Below are positions 1-10,300 of a stretch of 64,000 nucleotides of DNA, one piece after another. Each line of letters opens with the position of its first letter. Within the stretch, counting starts at the first letter, position 1. A program made the position numbers and the translations under genes. Source of the stretch: Ostrinia nubilalis (lineage: Eukaryota; Arthropoda; Insecta; Lepidoptera; Crambidae); the NCBI RefSeq assembly GCF_963855985.1, contig NC_087112.1, positions 5,768,501 through 5,832,500 on the forward strand, in the 5' to 3' direction. A model generated the notes under the pieces. The model did not search any database. It saw nothing but the letters and a program-made list of their open reading frames with translations, and was not told the origin of the DNA.

Positions 1-29
1 GAATGATGATGATGATGATGATCTGTAAG

Positions 30-395
30 TCTGTATTACCCCCCGAAGCGTGTTCTCGCAGTAGATAACAGGTATTTTTTAACTCAAGTCGTGGATCAGA
101 TGCCAGAAGGACAGTCTTATCTGGAATGATGATGATGATGATAATAGTATCATCATCATACTAATAGTAGTAGGTCAGTATTACCGCCCGAAGCGTGCTC
201 TCGCAGTAGATGGCAGGTGACTTCCCGCTCAAATTATGCCGTAAGATGCACCACTCGCTAGCCAAATGGCTAGTGCCAGGAGGACTGTCTTATCTGGAAT
301 ATCGATGATGATGATAGTGTCTGTATTACCCCTCGAAGCGTGCTCTCGCAGTATGTAATAGGTGTCTTCCCTCTCAAATGATGAGTTATATGGAT
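30..395 (-). repeat. Three decayed copies of ATPase exon 17 (donor half) with GAT runs
   Basis: Copies at about 36-118, 175-296 and 318-395 match the 3' half of exon 17 (YCESTLRG and its GTAATA donor). They diverge towards the acceptor side. Between them are (GAT)n runs at 3-22, 127-139 and 305-316. These resemble the 3' tails of RTE-clade LINEs seen elsewhere in the window. I see no intact acceptor, so these are probably not spliced as exons. Confidence 0.75.
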
Positions 396-911
396 AATAA
401 TGATGATGATACCAGGCTTGTTCATCTCCGCGAGTTTGCATCGAAAACAAAACACGCGCGACTACCCCTCCTGAGGTACCTAATCGACAGGACAATCACG
501 AGCGAGTATTGACGCACGCACGTATTCTTCACCCATTTGCATTGTAAAGACAATAAACAATTTGTAAAAACGATGGTGTAATTAATACTCTGCAGTATTT
601 TTAATTGCCTGAATAATATTAGAAACACAAAATATAATTCAATCTTATTCATGTATTTCCTCCGCCATTTTCCGCAGTTTGGCACCTCATGTCACACATC
701 ATTTTACAGAAGTCAGCCCTATGTCTTCGGCGCAGTACCGATCACTGACGTTTGTCAACAAAATGGTGCTCGACTCTTGAGACAAGCTAAATTACACCAT
801 ATTGTTAACGACATTGAGCATATATTTTTTTAAATACCTTCGCGAAGAAAATCTTCTGTACGAAGTACTTATTATTATTCTGTGATGATACTAATAATAT
901 ATCAGTATTAC

Positions 912-1045
912 CCCCCGAAGCGTGCTCTCGCAGTAGATGACGGGCGTCTTCCCGCTCGAGTCGTGCGTCAAATGCACCACGCGCTCGCCGCTGGCCAGGA
1001 TGCCGCACTCGCGCGCCACGCTCACAGCGGTGTGGATGTTGTCAC
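912..1045 (-). CDS. ATP13A2/3: ATPase exon 17: TGDN, last exon in window (real copy)
   Basis: One hundred and thirty-four bases, phase 1 in, 0 out, acceptor TTGGCAG, donor GTAATA. It completes TGDN and continues IHTAVSVARECGILASGERV, then SGKTPVIYCESTLRG. Later exons are not in the window. Three decayed partial copies of its 3' half follow at about 30-395. Confidence 0.93.
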
Positions 1046-1100
1046 CTGCCAATAAACAGGCCTTATACTATCGACTTATAAGTTTACGAGTACTACAGTC

Positions 1101-1250
1101 CAGTCGCCGAGCACGTAGAATTTCGCTGACGCAACTGTGCGACGGGCGCCCGCAGTGAGTGTGCGAGCGCGACAGGAATATAATTACGCGCGAGCGATAA
1201 GGATGGACAGCTTGGGGTCATTGAACGAAATTCTACGTGCTCGGCGACCG
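1101..1250. mobile_element. MITE, CGAGCACGTAGAATTT family, copy 1
   Basis: Terminal inverted repeats share GTCGCCGAGCACGTAGAATT. The GC-rich interior (CGACGGGCGCCCGCAGTGAG) is shared with 6427-6628 in the opposite orientation. Confidence 0.8.
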
Positions 1251-1656
1251 GATTTTTAAGTCTAACATCTGGATTCTATAGTCCACGCCAATAGTAACTG
1301 GGAATTCTTAAGTTCTTCCGAACACGAGCATTATATTCCCTTATATTATTTAGCTAATTGGGGGGATTCGTGGAAATATAAGTTATATAATTGTGAAATT
1401 GCTTTTAAAAAAAAAAACTCCCAAATGAAGTTGAATAACATTCACATCTACCTATCTGTGTATAGTGATTTTAATAGCTATTTTTAATGCAAAGTGAAAT
1501 AGTGTAATCGTCAAAGACATTAGGGGAGTTCGATCTAAGTATTTTGATTTGAAGTTAGTGTCGGCTATCTGTATATACTTCAAATCAAAAAGTTCAATCA
1601 ATATTCTGGGCAATGAGTAGGTATAAAATACCTAAGTACATTCTTCATCAACTCAC

Positions 1657-1774
1657 CAGTGATCATAACTACTTGGATGTTAGCCTCCTTCAGCTCCCGT
1701 ATGATCCCAGTGGTGGCCGGTTTGAGCCGGTTCTCCATTATCACCAGCCCAAGGAATTCCAGTTCACGTTCAAC
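1657..1774 (-). CDS. ATP13A2/3: ATPase exon 16: P domain
   Basis: One hundred and eighteen bases, phase 0 in, 1 out, acceptor TCGTAG, donor GTGAGT. It encodes VERELEFLGLVIMENRLKP and ELKEANIQVVMIT. FLGL..M.N.LK and the VMITG end are P-domain signatures. Confidence 0.95.
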
Positions 1775-1951
1775 CTACGATAAAAAAAAATTGACCCAAA
1801 AGAAGACATAACACAACTAGGCTAACACTGATTTGCGTCACCTTAACTTTAATCGTAACTATAACTATAAAGATAAACGGTGTTTTGTATGGAATGTAAG
1901 AAGGTGCAACCTAGAGTAAATGTTCTTAGGTTTTCACAGATACAGCAGTAA

Positions 1952-2146
1952 GGCCCAGAACAGACGGTGAAACGCAACTGCAACGAAACTGCAACTGCTA
2001 GTTACTTTTGAGTTGCATCTAAGTTTCTGCCATAGCGTCCGTTGAGAGACCACACATGACGCGACCAGTTTGAAACTTTCAGTTTCAGTTTCATTCATCA
2101 GAATCATCAGAAAGTTGCAGTTGCGTTTCACCGTCTGTTCTGGGCC
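1952..2146. mobile_element. PIF/Harbinger-like MITE, GGCCCAGAACAGACGG family, copy 1
   Basis: Inverted ends GGCCCAGAACAGACGGTGAA, flanked by TAA on both sides (1949-1951, 2147-2149). The 3-base TAA target and GGCC ends suggest PIF/Harbinger. Second copy at 25619-25885. Confidence 0.85.
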
Positions 2147-2368
2147 TAAGGGTCCCGGTTTCCATATTATATGGAAAGACAAGAGTCATCCTCTTCTTCA
2201 GTCAGTCTTGCCAGAAAAATCAGCAATAATATTTTTTTAAAAATATGCCATACATACATGACATATACCTGTTTTTTTGTGTATCTAAAAAGGCATTAAA
2301 AAAGTTATTCTTTTTCAGGCAATTTGATGTATTTTCATGATTTTAGGAATCAATATCGGTTGGCATAC

Positions 2369-2490
2369 CTCATCTCTGTGCATTTTCTGAAGCTGTTTGT
2401 GCGTAGTTTCCATGAGGCGCGTGGCGAGCGCGATGACGCGATATCCTTTCTCAGCGTACGAGCTTAGCACTTCGTTCAAGTTGTCGGGCA
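2369..2490 (-). CDS. ATP13A2/3: ATPase exon 15
   Basis: One hundred and twenty-two bases, phase 1 in, 0 out, acceptor ATTTCAG, donor GTATGC. It encodes VPDNLNEVLSSYAEKGYRV, IALATRLMETTHKQL and KMHRDE. The KGYRVIALA motif is universal in the N to P domain transition of P5 ATPases. Confidence 0.95.
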
Positions 2491-2905
2491 CTGAAATATG
2501 GTTTGTGGTTAATGAAGTTGTTAATTACAGACGATAGTAAAATTTGATGGTAAAAATATTATTATGCCTGAATGAAGTAAAGCAAACAGCTTTTCAACCC
2601 ATTCAGGAGTACATATTATGGTGCTTCCACACTGGGCGAATATGCTCGCGCGGTAAACTCGACATCTTGCTCACTCAAGAGCTGGGACGCACCATAACAT
2701 TAAACTTTAAAGATTAACAAAAAATATAGAAAACAATAAAAAATATTAAAACAAAATCAAAAAGGATTGCTGGTGTAACTGGGCATTGAGTGGGTAACCG
2801 AATTGATCTTTAAGGTTAACCACATTGTACTTTATTTTACTGACTATAAATCCATTCCTTTTTTAAAATACTCTGCTAATTCTCTATCAGCTGTCTATTT
2901 CGCAC

Positions 2906-3023
2906 CTGTCTCTGGCAAACACAGGGTCCGCAGCATCTCGGGAGCACCCTTGCAAAACACACGAAGGACATCTTCTCCTAACACCCGCGTCACGACGGAC
3001 GAACGCTGCAGTGACGACACGAA
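2906..3023 (-). pseudogene. Exon 14 copy 1, 39 codons with splice signals
   Basis: A 118-base copy of the last 39 codons of exon 14, with CACCAG acceptor and GTGCGA donor. By eye it differs from the real exon at 7 positions, all synonymous. A stop codon lies in frame a few codons before the acceptor, so only the short form could be spliced. Replacing exon 14 with it would keep frame but lose 12 residues; adding it to exon 14 would shift the frame. Confidence 0.8.
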
Positions 3024-3054
3024 CTGGTGATACTAGACTACTAAGAGTATCTAC

Positions 3055-3304
3055 AGAGTAAATACAAATGAGTAGGTCATCTTCATAGAAACGCACCGAG
3101 CGCGGTTTGTATGTGAGCGCGCCAATATACGTATGCGGCGCGCACGCACACACTGACAAAATTCGGCGCAACCACGACTGGCCCGCTAATCCACGCTAAA
3201 TTTTGTCAGTGTGTGCGTGCGCGCCGCATACGTGTTGGCGCGCTCACATACAAACCGCGCCCGTGCGTTCCTAAGAAGATGACCTACTCATTTGTATTTA
3301 CTCT
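3055..3304. mobile_element. Palindromic MITE between exon 14 copies 1 and 2
   Basis: Arms of about 110 bases begin AGAGTAAATACAAATGAG and meet at a short GC-rich centre. It accounts for the extra spacing between exon copies, so it inserted after the exon was triplicated. Confidence 0.85.
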
Positions 3305-3488
3305 GGTATCTATCTTCCCTACTAGATATCTGTCCCTTTCGCACCTGTGTAATCTCTCGAATGCTGCAGAAATGACACAAAATGGTGCTGCTGCACTATT
3401 TCTTTAATCACTTCCAGCGGCATCTTCTCTGCTAGCTATCTGTCCCTCTCGCACCTGTGTAATATCTAGCTATCTGTCTCTTTCCCAC

Positions 3489-3606
3489 CTGTCTCCGGCA
3501 GACACAGAGTCCGCAGCATTTCGGGAGCACCCTTGCAAAACACACGCAGGACATCCTCTCCTAACACTCGCGTCACGACGGACGAACGCTGCAGTGACGA
3601 CACGAT
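3489..3606 (-). pseudogene. Exon 14 copy 2, 39 codons with splice signals
   Basis: A 118-base copy like copy 1, with CACCAG acceptor and GTGGGA donor. Against the real exon I count 7 differences, 6 synonymous and one Phe to Ile at the first codon. It lies 321 bases from the real exon start; copy 1 is a further 583 away because a 250-base MITE sits between the two copies. Confidence 0.8.
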
Positions 3607-3809
3607 CTGGTGTTGCTGCACTACTAGAGTATCAGATCCTCCCTACTAGATATCTGTCCCTTTCGCACCTGTATAATGTCCGTCTATCTCTCGAATGACA
3701 CAAAATGGTACTGCTGCACTATCTGTACCCACTTGCAGCGGCATCTTCTCAGCTAGCTATCTGTCCCTCTCGCACCTGTGTAATATCTAGCTATCTGTCT
3801 CTTTCGCAC

Positions 3810-3963
3810 CTGTCTCCGGCAGACACAGCGTCCGCAGCATCTCGGGAGCTCCCTTGCAAAACACACGGAGGACATCTTCTCCTAGCACTCGCGTCACGAC
3901 GGACGAACGCTGCAGTGACGACACGAACTGGTGTTGCTGGACTATGCCGACTTCTAGCGGCAT
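3810..3963 (-). CDS. ATP13A2/3: ATPase exon 14: N-domain KGAPE exon (real copy)
   Basis: One hundred and fifty-four bases, phase 0 in, 1 out, acceptor GTCACCAG, donor GTGCGA. It encodes MPLEVGIVQQHQFVSSLQRS, then SVVTRVLGED, FCKGAPEM and LCLPET. The GIV.Q...SSLQR stretch matches the family GI.RQF.FSS.LQR motif. A second CACCAG inside the exon, before FVSS, could remove 12 residues in frame. Two downstream copies start at that internal acceptor. Number 13 is left unused; exon 12 joins this exon directly in phase. Confidence 0.9.
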
Positions 3964-3999
3964 CTGGTGACAAAATCTAAATATATAAAAGGAGAAACT

Positions 4000-4372
4000 G
4001 ACTGACTGACTGACAAATCAACGCACAGCCTAAAGGGCTAAACGTAGGCACTTGAAATTTGGAAGGGACGTAGCTTAGGTACCGTAGAGGTGCACTAAGA
4101 AAGGAATTCCCGAAATTTCCACGGGAACGGGAATTAGCGGGAAAATCCTTTTGTATGAAAAATTTAAACCGCTTCAGTTAGACGCTTGAAATTTGGCATG
4201 CACGTATCTTAGTAAACTTAAAGCTTAGTTACAACAGGATATTGCAAAATTCCCACGGGAACGGGAGTTAGTGGGAAAAAACATTTGTATGAAAAAATCT
4301 AAACCGCGTAAAATAGATAAAGGGGGTAAAACGGGATCCACGCGTACGAAGTCGCGGGCGGCCGCTAGTTCA
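4000..4372 (+). mobile_element. Lepidopteran Helitron-like repeat ending CTAGT
   Basis: Begins after an (ACTG)n run, carries the TTGAAATTTGGAAGGGACG-type region, and ends GCGGGCGGCCGCTAGTT. The CTAG end with a nearby GC-rich hairpin fits Lep1-type Helitron-like elements. A related end is at about 34398 in reverse orientation. Confidence 0.6.
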
Positions 4373-4407
4373 AAATAAATTTATTCAAACTTGTTTACAG
4401 TTGATAC

Positions 4408-4556
4408 GTTTCAGCCAAGTGAATATCACAGCTAGACAAAGGCCTCCGCTAAGGATTTTCACACGATCGGTCCTGCGGTGCCCGCATACAGGTACTTCCT
4501 GCGACTTTCGCCAGACCGTCGGTCCACTTAGTGCCAGTGGGAGGCCTGCCCACACA
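4408..4556 (-). mobile_element. RTE-clade LINE 3' fragment
   Basis: On the minus strand it matches the widespread lepidopteran RTE end (GACGGTCTGGCGAAAGTCGC region, then CGGAGGCCTTTGTC). Degenerate, no open frame. Confidence 0.65.
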
Positions 4557-4575
4557 ACAATACACTGCTTTAAAC

Positions 4576-6288
4576 TATATAAGGTGTTATTTTTTATAGT
4601 GATCATACTTTACCAACACATCTAATAAAATCATACAAATACAACCCAAGTGTTTTTAAAAAAAAATTCAGGCTAGTTTTCGAGTAAAACGACAAAGAAT
4701 GTTTCGAAAAAAATAAAAAATAAATCATCCTTTGAGCGCGGTGAGTACTCGTTTACGCACTATCGTAGTAGCCGGCCGAGGGCGACGACCGCTGCCACGT
4801 GCCGCGCCGCGTGAGTCGGCCATATTGATATCGCTGCCAGTCGCTCCGCGCCCACAGCCCGCGCCGAGCCGCCGATCGGCATGCGGGAGCGCAACAACTT
4901 ACAACATCGTCCCAGTCCGTCCAATGTCCCCTAACGTATTGCAGTGTATGTGCGAGTTATTAAATGCCGCGCTTGATAAATAACAAAACGCAGGTGAAAT
5001 TATGTTTCGGGCACACTGACTGGCCGACGAGAAACATTGACAAGTCGAAAACCTTCACACCTTGCCGTATCCTGACTTGACGAGATCCCGTGCGCTTCGA
5101 GGACGAAGTTCTGGATTTCAATTTCAATCACCGGCACAGTGCTGGCGGTACCCAGATGCGAGCGCCGCAGACGGCGGGTTTTGCGTAAAAATACGGAATG
5201 CCTTATCAAGGAGTTGTTGCCAGAGGGCCACGACCGCGACCGTGTTCTATCGATGGATATTGCGGAGTCTACCTAGCCTAGGTAACCTAGGTACATACCT
5301 ACAGTGTGATTTGGACAGATGAGTGCTTGTTTACGCGAAAGGGACTTTTTCCGTAAAAAAGTTAGTGCGCGAATTGTGAATACAACATCCGACGTGGTGT
5401 CTAGTGAACAGCAAGCAAGTGTGCAGCCCGGAAGCATTACCTCAATTCGATCGTGGCTAGATTAGACAGTGCAAGACAGTGTTTACGTGAACAAAGTACA
5501 AAAAAGGCTTGACGTTCAAAATGTATTGTGATTAGTGTAATAATAACCTAGGAGCTTTAAATAACAACATTCAAAATCGGTAAATGTGTGAATAAGTAAA
5601 ATCAATGAATCTAAAGTGTGATGGCAAATCATAATTTAGGAATTAAAACCAGGAAAATTGATCAGTGAGTTTTATTTACAACACCTGTTCATATTCAATA
5701 TTAGGGTGCATTTCCACTGAAGCGAAGCGAAGTAGTAATAGGTATGTACCTATCAATTTTTTATTACGTCTCTAAATAAATTGCGTAGGCATTACGAAAA
5801 CGTAGATATTGAATTCCAATTTCTATCCTTTTTTAAATTTCTAATTTAACTCGGATGATTCGCCTCGGTTCGTTGGAAAAATCCCCCGCTATTACACTAA
5901 TGAAAATACACTTATTTACCTACTTATGTGGCTAGATTTTGTTTCTCCCAGCGCGTAGTACCTATTAACATGACGTAACATCGTACATACTCACGAGTGA
6001 TAATTTTTGGTAACGTAGGTTTAGTGTAATCTAACCTTAATGTGTGTGAACGTTGAATGAACGCGCGCGGCCATTGTTCGTACTCGTGTGAATGAAATGA
6101 GTAAAGAAAGAGAGAGAGGCAGTGAGTGAAGACAGGATGGTTGTAAAAATAATATCTGTTTTTTGTTAGGAAAAGTAAAAACAAAAACTAGCCTGAATTT
6201 TTTTTTAAAAACACTTGGGTTGTATTTGTATGATTTTATTAGATGCGTTGGTAAAGTATGATCAGTATAAAAAATGACACCTTATATA
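4576..6288. mobile_element. Inverted-repeat-bounded element, 105-base arms
   Basis: 4576-4680 and 6184-6288 are near-perfect inverted copies, ending TATATAAGGTG outside and GGCTAGTTTT inside. The 1.5 kb interior has a GC-rich part (4730-5270) and AT-rich parts. It has no recognisable transposase. It may be a non-autonomous DNA element or two inverted copies of a shorter repeat. Confidence 0.65.
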
Positions 6289-6426
6289 TTAACATAGGTA
6301 GATGGCATGATCTTGGTTGGCTTTGAACTAATGGGGGGGACAGAATTTTATTAACAGAGTTCTTTACTTTTAGACTCTTAAAGCATACAATGTTTAGGGG
6401 GTAAGGCCAGTGCCCTCTACTATACT

Positions 6427-6628
6427 CTGGTCTGTGAGCACGTAGAATTTTGTCCAATGACCCCAAGCTACCCATCCTTATCGCTCGCGCGTAATTATGT
6501 TGCTGTCGCGCTCGCACACTCACTGCGGGCGCCCGTCGCACAGTCGCGACAGCAATATAATTACGCGCGGGCGATAAGGATGGGTAGCTTGGGGTCATTG
6601 GACAAAATTCTACGTGCTCACAGACCGG
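6427..6628. mobile_element. MITE, CGAGCACGTAGAATTT family, copy 2
   Basis: A near-complete palindrome: inverted ends share GGTCTGTGAGCACGTAGAAT, and the TGACCCCAAGCTACCCATCC region is mirrored. It lies 33 bases from exon 12. Confidence 0.85.
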
Positions 6629-6661
6629 GCTTTATAATAAATAGCTGTGAAAAATACTTAC

Positions 6662-6787
6662 ATTGACGTCATCAACGTTGATATTAGCAGTTTTCTTCGG
6701 CTTGACTATCGTCGGTGTCAGGACTTCGTAGTTGGTGGATTCCGGCACGTCTGGCTCTTCTAGCGTCCATCCAGTTGACTCAAACAT
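6662..6787 (-). CDS. ATP13A2/3: ATPase exon 12
   Basis: Forty-two codons, phase 0 to 0, acceptor GATTGCAG, donor GTAAGT. It encodes MFESTGWTLEEPDVPES, TPTIVKPKK and NINVDDVN. The sequence MFE.TGW after DPLDLK is the expected family continuation. Confidence 0.93.
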
Positions 6788-6866
6788 CTGCAATCGAAGT
6801 AAAATACGATGTAATATAAGTATTGTTCATATTTGATACGACGAACGACGACGATTTGAAATTCGT

Positions 6867-7320
6867 CATCATCATCATTTCAGCCACATGACGTCCACAG
6901 CTGAGGCCAACATGATTTTCAGGTTGGCCGGTTTTAAAGTGGCTTGCATCCGTTATTTATAAATAAATAAATATCCTTGGACATTTTACACTGCGCCGCT
7001 AGCCCCAAACTAAGCAAAGCTTGTACTATGGGTACTAGACAACGGATATAAACATACTTAAATACTTTTTTCTTTTTGTAAATACATACATATTATACAT
7101 AGAAAACACCCAGTCCAATACAAACAAATATGTTCATGTTATAATTTTTCTGCAATCTTTATAAGGTCGCCTTACACACGCTGCGCTTGCCGATCGATCG
7201 TTAGTCACTACTGCAATCCCAGAACGTTGCTGCCCCATTGGCCATCAGTTCTGCGTGCTATGTGTACTGCCCATTGCCATTTCAGCTTGCTCATCCGTCG
7301 GGCAGTCGGGCTATCTACCT
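6867..7320 (-). mobile_element. RTE-clade LINE 3' fragments
   Basis: 6867-6955 has the (ATC)n tail followed by TTTCAGCCACATGACGTCCA. 7186-7310 matches the RTE region read on the minus strand as MSKLKWQW then ARRTDGQWGS. Sequence between is diverged. It adjoins the exon 11 array, many of whose copies carry related RTE sequence. Confidence 0.65.
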
Positions 7321-7342
7321 AGAACTCTAGTTTGTGTGTCCT

Positions 7343-10300
7343 ACCTTCAAGTCCAAGGGATCTCCAGTCTGTATTCAGTAGCGTAAGACTGTGTAATCTT
7401 CAGAGGGTGCAGGTCGTTAAGAACCTTTGGGTCTCTTAAGCCGCTCGAAGAGTCTACGCCCCATATAACCTGGTGTGTGTCCTACCTTCAAATCCAAAGG
7501 GTCTCCAGCTAACTCTGCGTCCAATAGGGTAAGACTGTGGCACGCTTCAGCGAGTGCAAGTCGTTAAGGGCCCACGAGTCTCTTCCACGATCCCATTCCA
7601 GAATCTTTCTGCCTCATTGACCGTCAGATTTGGGTGATATACTAGCTGAGCTAGCTGTGAGTTGCCCATTGGTACTTCTTCGGGCTATGACAGCGACCCT
7701 AGTTTGTGTGTCCTACATTCAAGTCCAGTGGGTCACTAGCTAACTCCGCATCCAGCAGCGTAAGGCTGTGGTACGCTGCCATGCCAATCTTTAGCGGATG
7801 GAGGTCAATAGTCAATAGGTTGTTAAGAGTCCACGCGGGTCTCTTACGCCGCTCGAAGAGTCTACTCCCCATATGACCTGGTTTGTGTTCTACCTTCCAG
7901 TCCAGTGGATCTCCCGCCAGTTCAGCATCCAGCAGCGTAAGGCTGTGGCACGCTGCCATGCCAATCTTTAGTGGATGGAGGTCAATAGTCAATAGGTTGT
8001 TATGAGTTCGCGCGGGTCTCTTACGCCGCTCGAAGAGTCTACGCTCCATATGACCAGGTGTATGTCCTACCTTCAAATCCAGTGGATCTCCAGCCAGTTC
8101 AGCATCCAGCAGGGTAAGACTGTGACACGCCGCCATTCCTATCTTCAGCGGGTTCCCCAAGGTTTTTGTGGTCCCATGATCACCAGATCGTCGGTCCACC
8201 AAGTTAAAGGTCTCGGAAACTTTTCAGCCCCAATATCCATCACTCTACAAGCTATGTGCCCATTGCCACTTAAGTTAGTCCTACCTTCAAATCCAGCGGA
8301 TCTTCAGCCAATTCTGCATCCAGCAACGTAAGACTGTGGCACGCCGCCATGCCGATCTTCAGCGGGTGTAGGTCGTTAAGAGCCCTTGGATCTCTTACGC
8401 CGCTCAAAGAGTCTACGCCACATATGACCTGGTGTGTATTCTACCTTCAAGTCTAAGGGGTCTCCTGCTAATTCTGCATCCAGCAGGGTAAGACTCTGGA
8501 ACGCTGCCATGCCAATCTTCAGTGAGTGGTCGTTTAGAACCCACGGGTCGCTGGTCCCGCTCGAAGAGACTACGCCCCATATGACCTGGTATGTCCTACC
8601 TTCAAATCCAGTGGATCTCCAGCCAGTTCAGCATCCAGTAATGCAAGACTGTGACAAGCTGCCATGCCGATCTTCAGCGGGTGTAGATCGTTAAGAGCCC
8701 TCGGGTCGCGGAGCGCGCGCCCCAGATGCGCTGGTTGTGTGGCGGTGCTTGATGGGACTACGCCCCACATGTCACAAAGGCCTTCCCCAAGGTTTTTGTG
8801 GTCCCATGATCACCAGATCGTCGGTCCACCAAGTTAAAGGTCTCGGAAACTTTTCAGCCCCAATATCCATCACTCTACAAGCTATGTGCCCGCTGCCACT
8901 CAAGTCACTCCTACCTTTAAATCCAGTGGATCTCCAGCCAGCTCAGCATCCAACAACGTAAGACTGTGGCAGGCCGCCATGCCGATCTTCAGCGGGTGCA
9001 AATCGTTAAGAGCCCTCGGGTCCCGAAGCGCGCGGCCCAGATGAGCTGGTTGTGTTGCGGTGCTTGATGGGACTACGCCCCACATATCACAAAGGCCTTC
9101 CCCAAAGTTTTTGTGGTAACAACCGGTCCTGCGCTGCCTGCTTCTAGGTACTTCCTGCGACCTTCGCCAGATCGTCGGTTCAATAAGTAAAAGGCCTCGA
9201 AAGTCGAGATCTTTTCTGCCCCAACAGCCAACCTAGGAGCTATGTGCCCCACCCACTGCCACTTAAGAAAATCATATGACCTGGTGTATGTCCTACCTTC
9301 AAATCCAGTGGATCTCCAGCCAGCTCAGCATCCAACAACGTAAGACTGTGACACGCCGCCATTCCTATCTTCAGCGGGTGCAAGTCGTTAAGAGCCCTCG
9401 GGTCGCGGAGCGCGCGCCCCAGGTGCGCTGGTTGTGTGGCGGTGCTTGATGGGACTACGCCCCACATGTCACAAAGGCCTTCCCCAAGGTTTTTGTGGTC
9501 CCATGATCACCAGATCGTCGGTCCACCAAGTGAAAGGTCTCGGGAACTTTTCAGCCCCAATATCCATCACTCCTACAAGCTATGTGCTCACTGCCACTCA
9601 AGTCACTCCTACCTTCAAATCCAGTGGATCTCCAGCCAGCTCTGCGTCAACAATGTAAGACTGTGACAAGCTGCCATGCCGATCTTTAATGGGTGCAAGT
9701 TGTTAAGAGCCCTAGGGTCGCGGAGCGCGCGCCCCAGATGTGCTGGTTGTGTGGCAGTGCTTGAGGGGACTACGCCCCACATGTCACAAAGGCCTTCCCC
9801 AAGGTTTTTGTGGTAACAACCGGTCCTGCGCTGCCTGCTTCTAGGTACTTCCTGCGACCTTCGCCAGATCGTCGGTTCACTAAATAAAAGACCTCGAGAA
9901 CTATTCTACTCCAACAGCCATCACTACTACGAGTTATATGCCCCGCCTACTGCCAGTTAAGTTAGTCCTAACTTCAAGTCCAGTGGATCTCCAGCCAGTT
10001 CAGCATCCAGAAGGGTAAGACTGTGGCACGCCGCCATGCCAATCTTCAGCGGGTGCAAGTCGTTAAGAGCCCTTGGGTCCCTGGCACCGATCGCGAAGTT
10101 ACTACGCCCCATATGACCTGGTGTATGTCCTACCTTCAAATCCAATGGATCTCCAGCTAACTCTGCATCCAGCAGGGTAAGACTGTGGCACGCCGCCATG
10201 CCGATCTTCAGCGGGTGCAAGTCATTAAGAGCCCTTGGGTCCCTAGCACTGATCGCGAAGTGACTTCGCCCCATATGACCTGGTGTATGTCCTACCTTCA

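Noticed and set aside
3489..3606. Copies 1 or 2 as the main exon 14
   Set aside because: Only the 3810-3963 copy continues upstream in frame into GIVQQHQ, the family GI.RQF region, with an acceptor before it.
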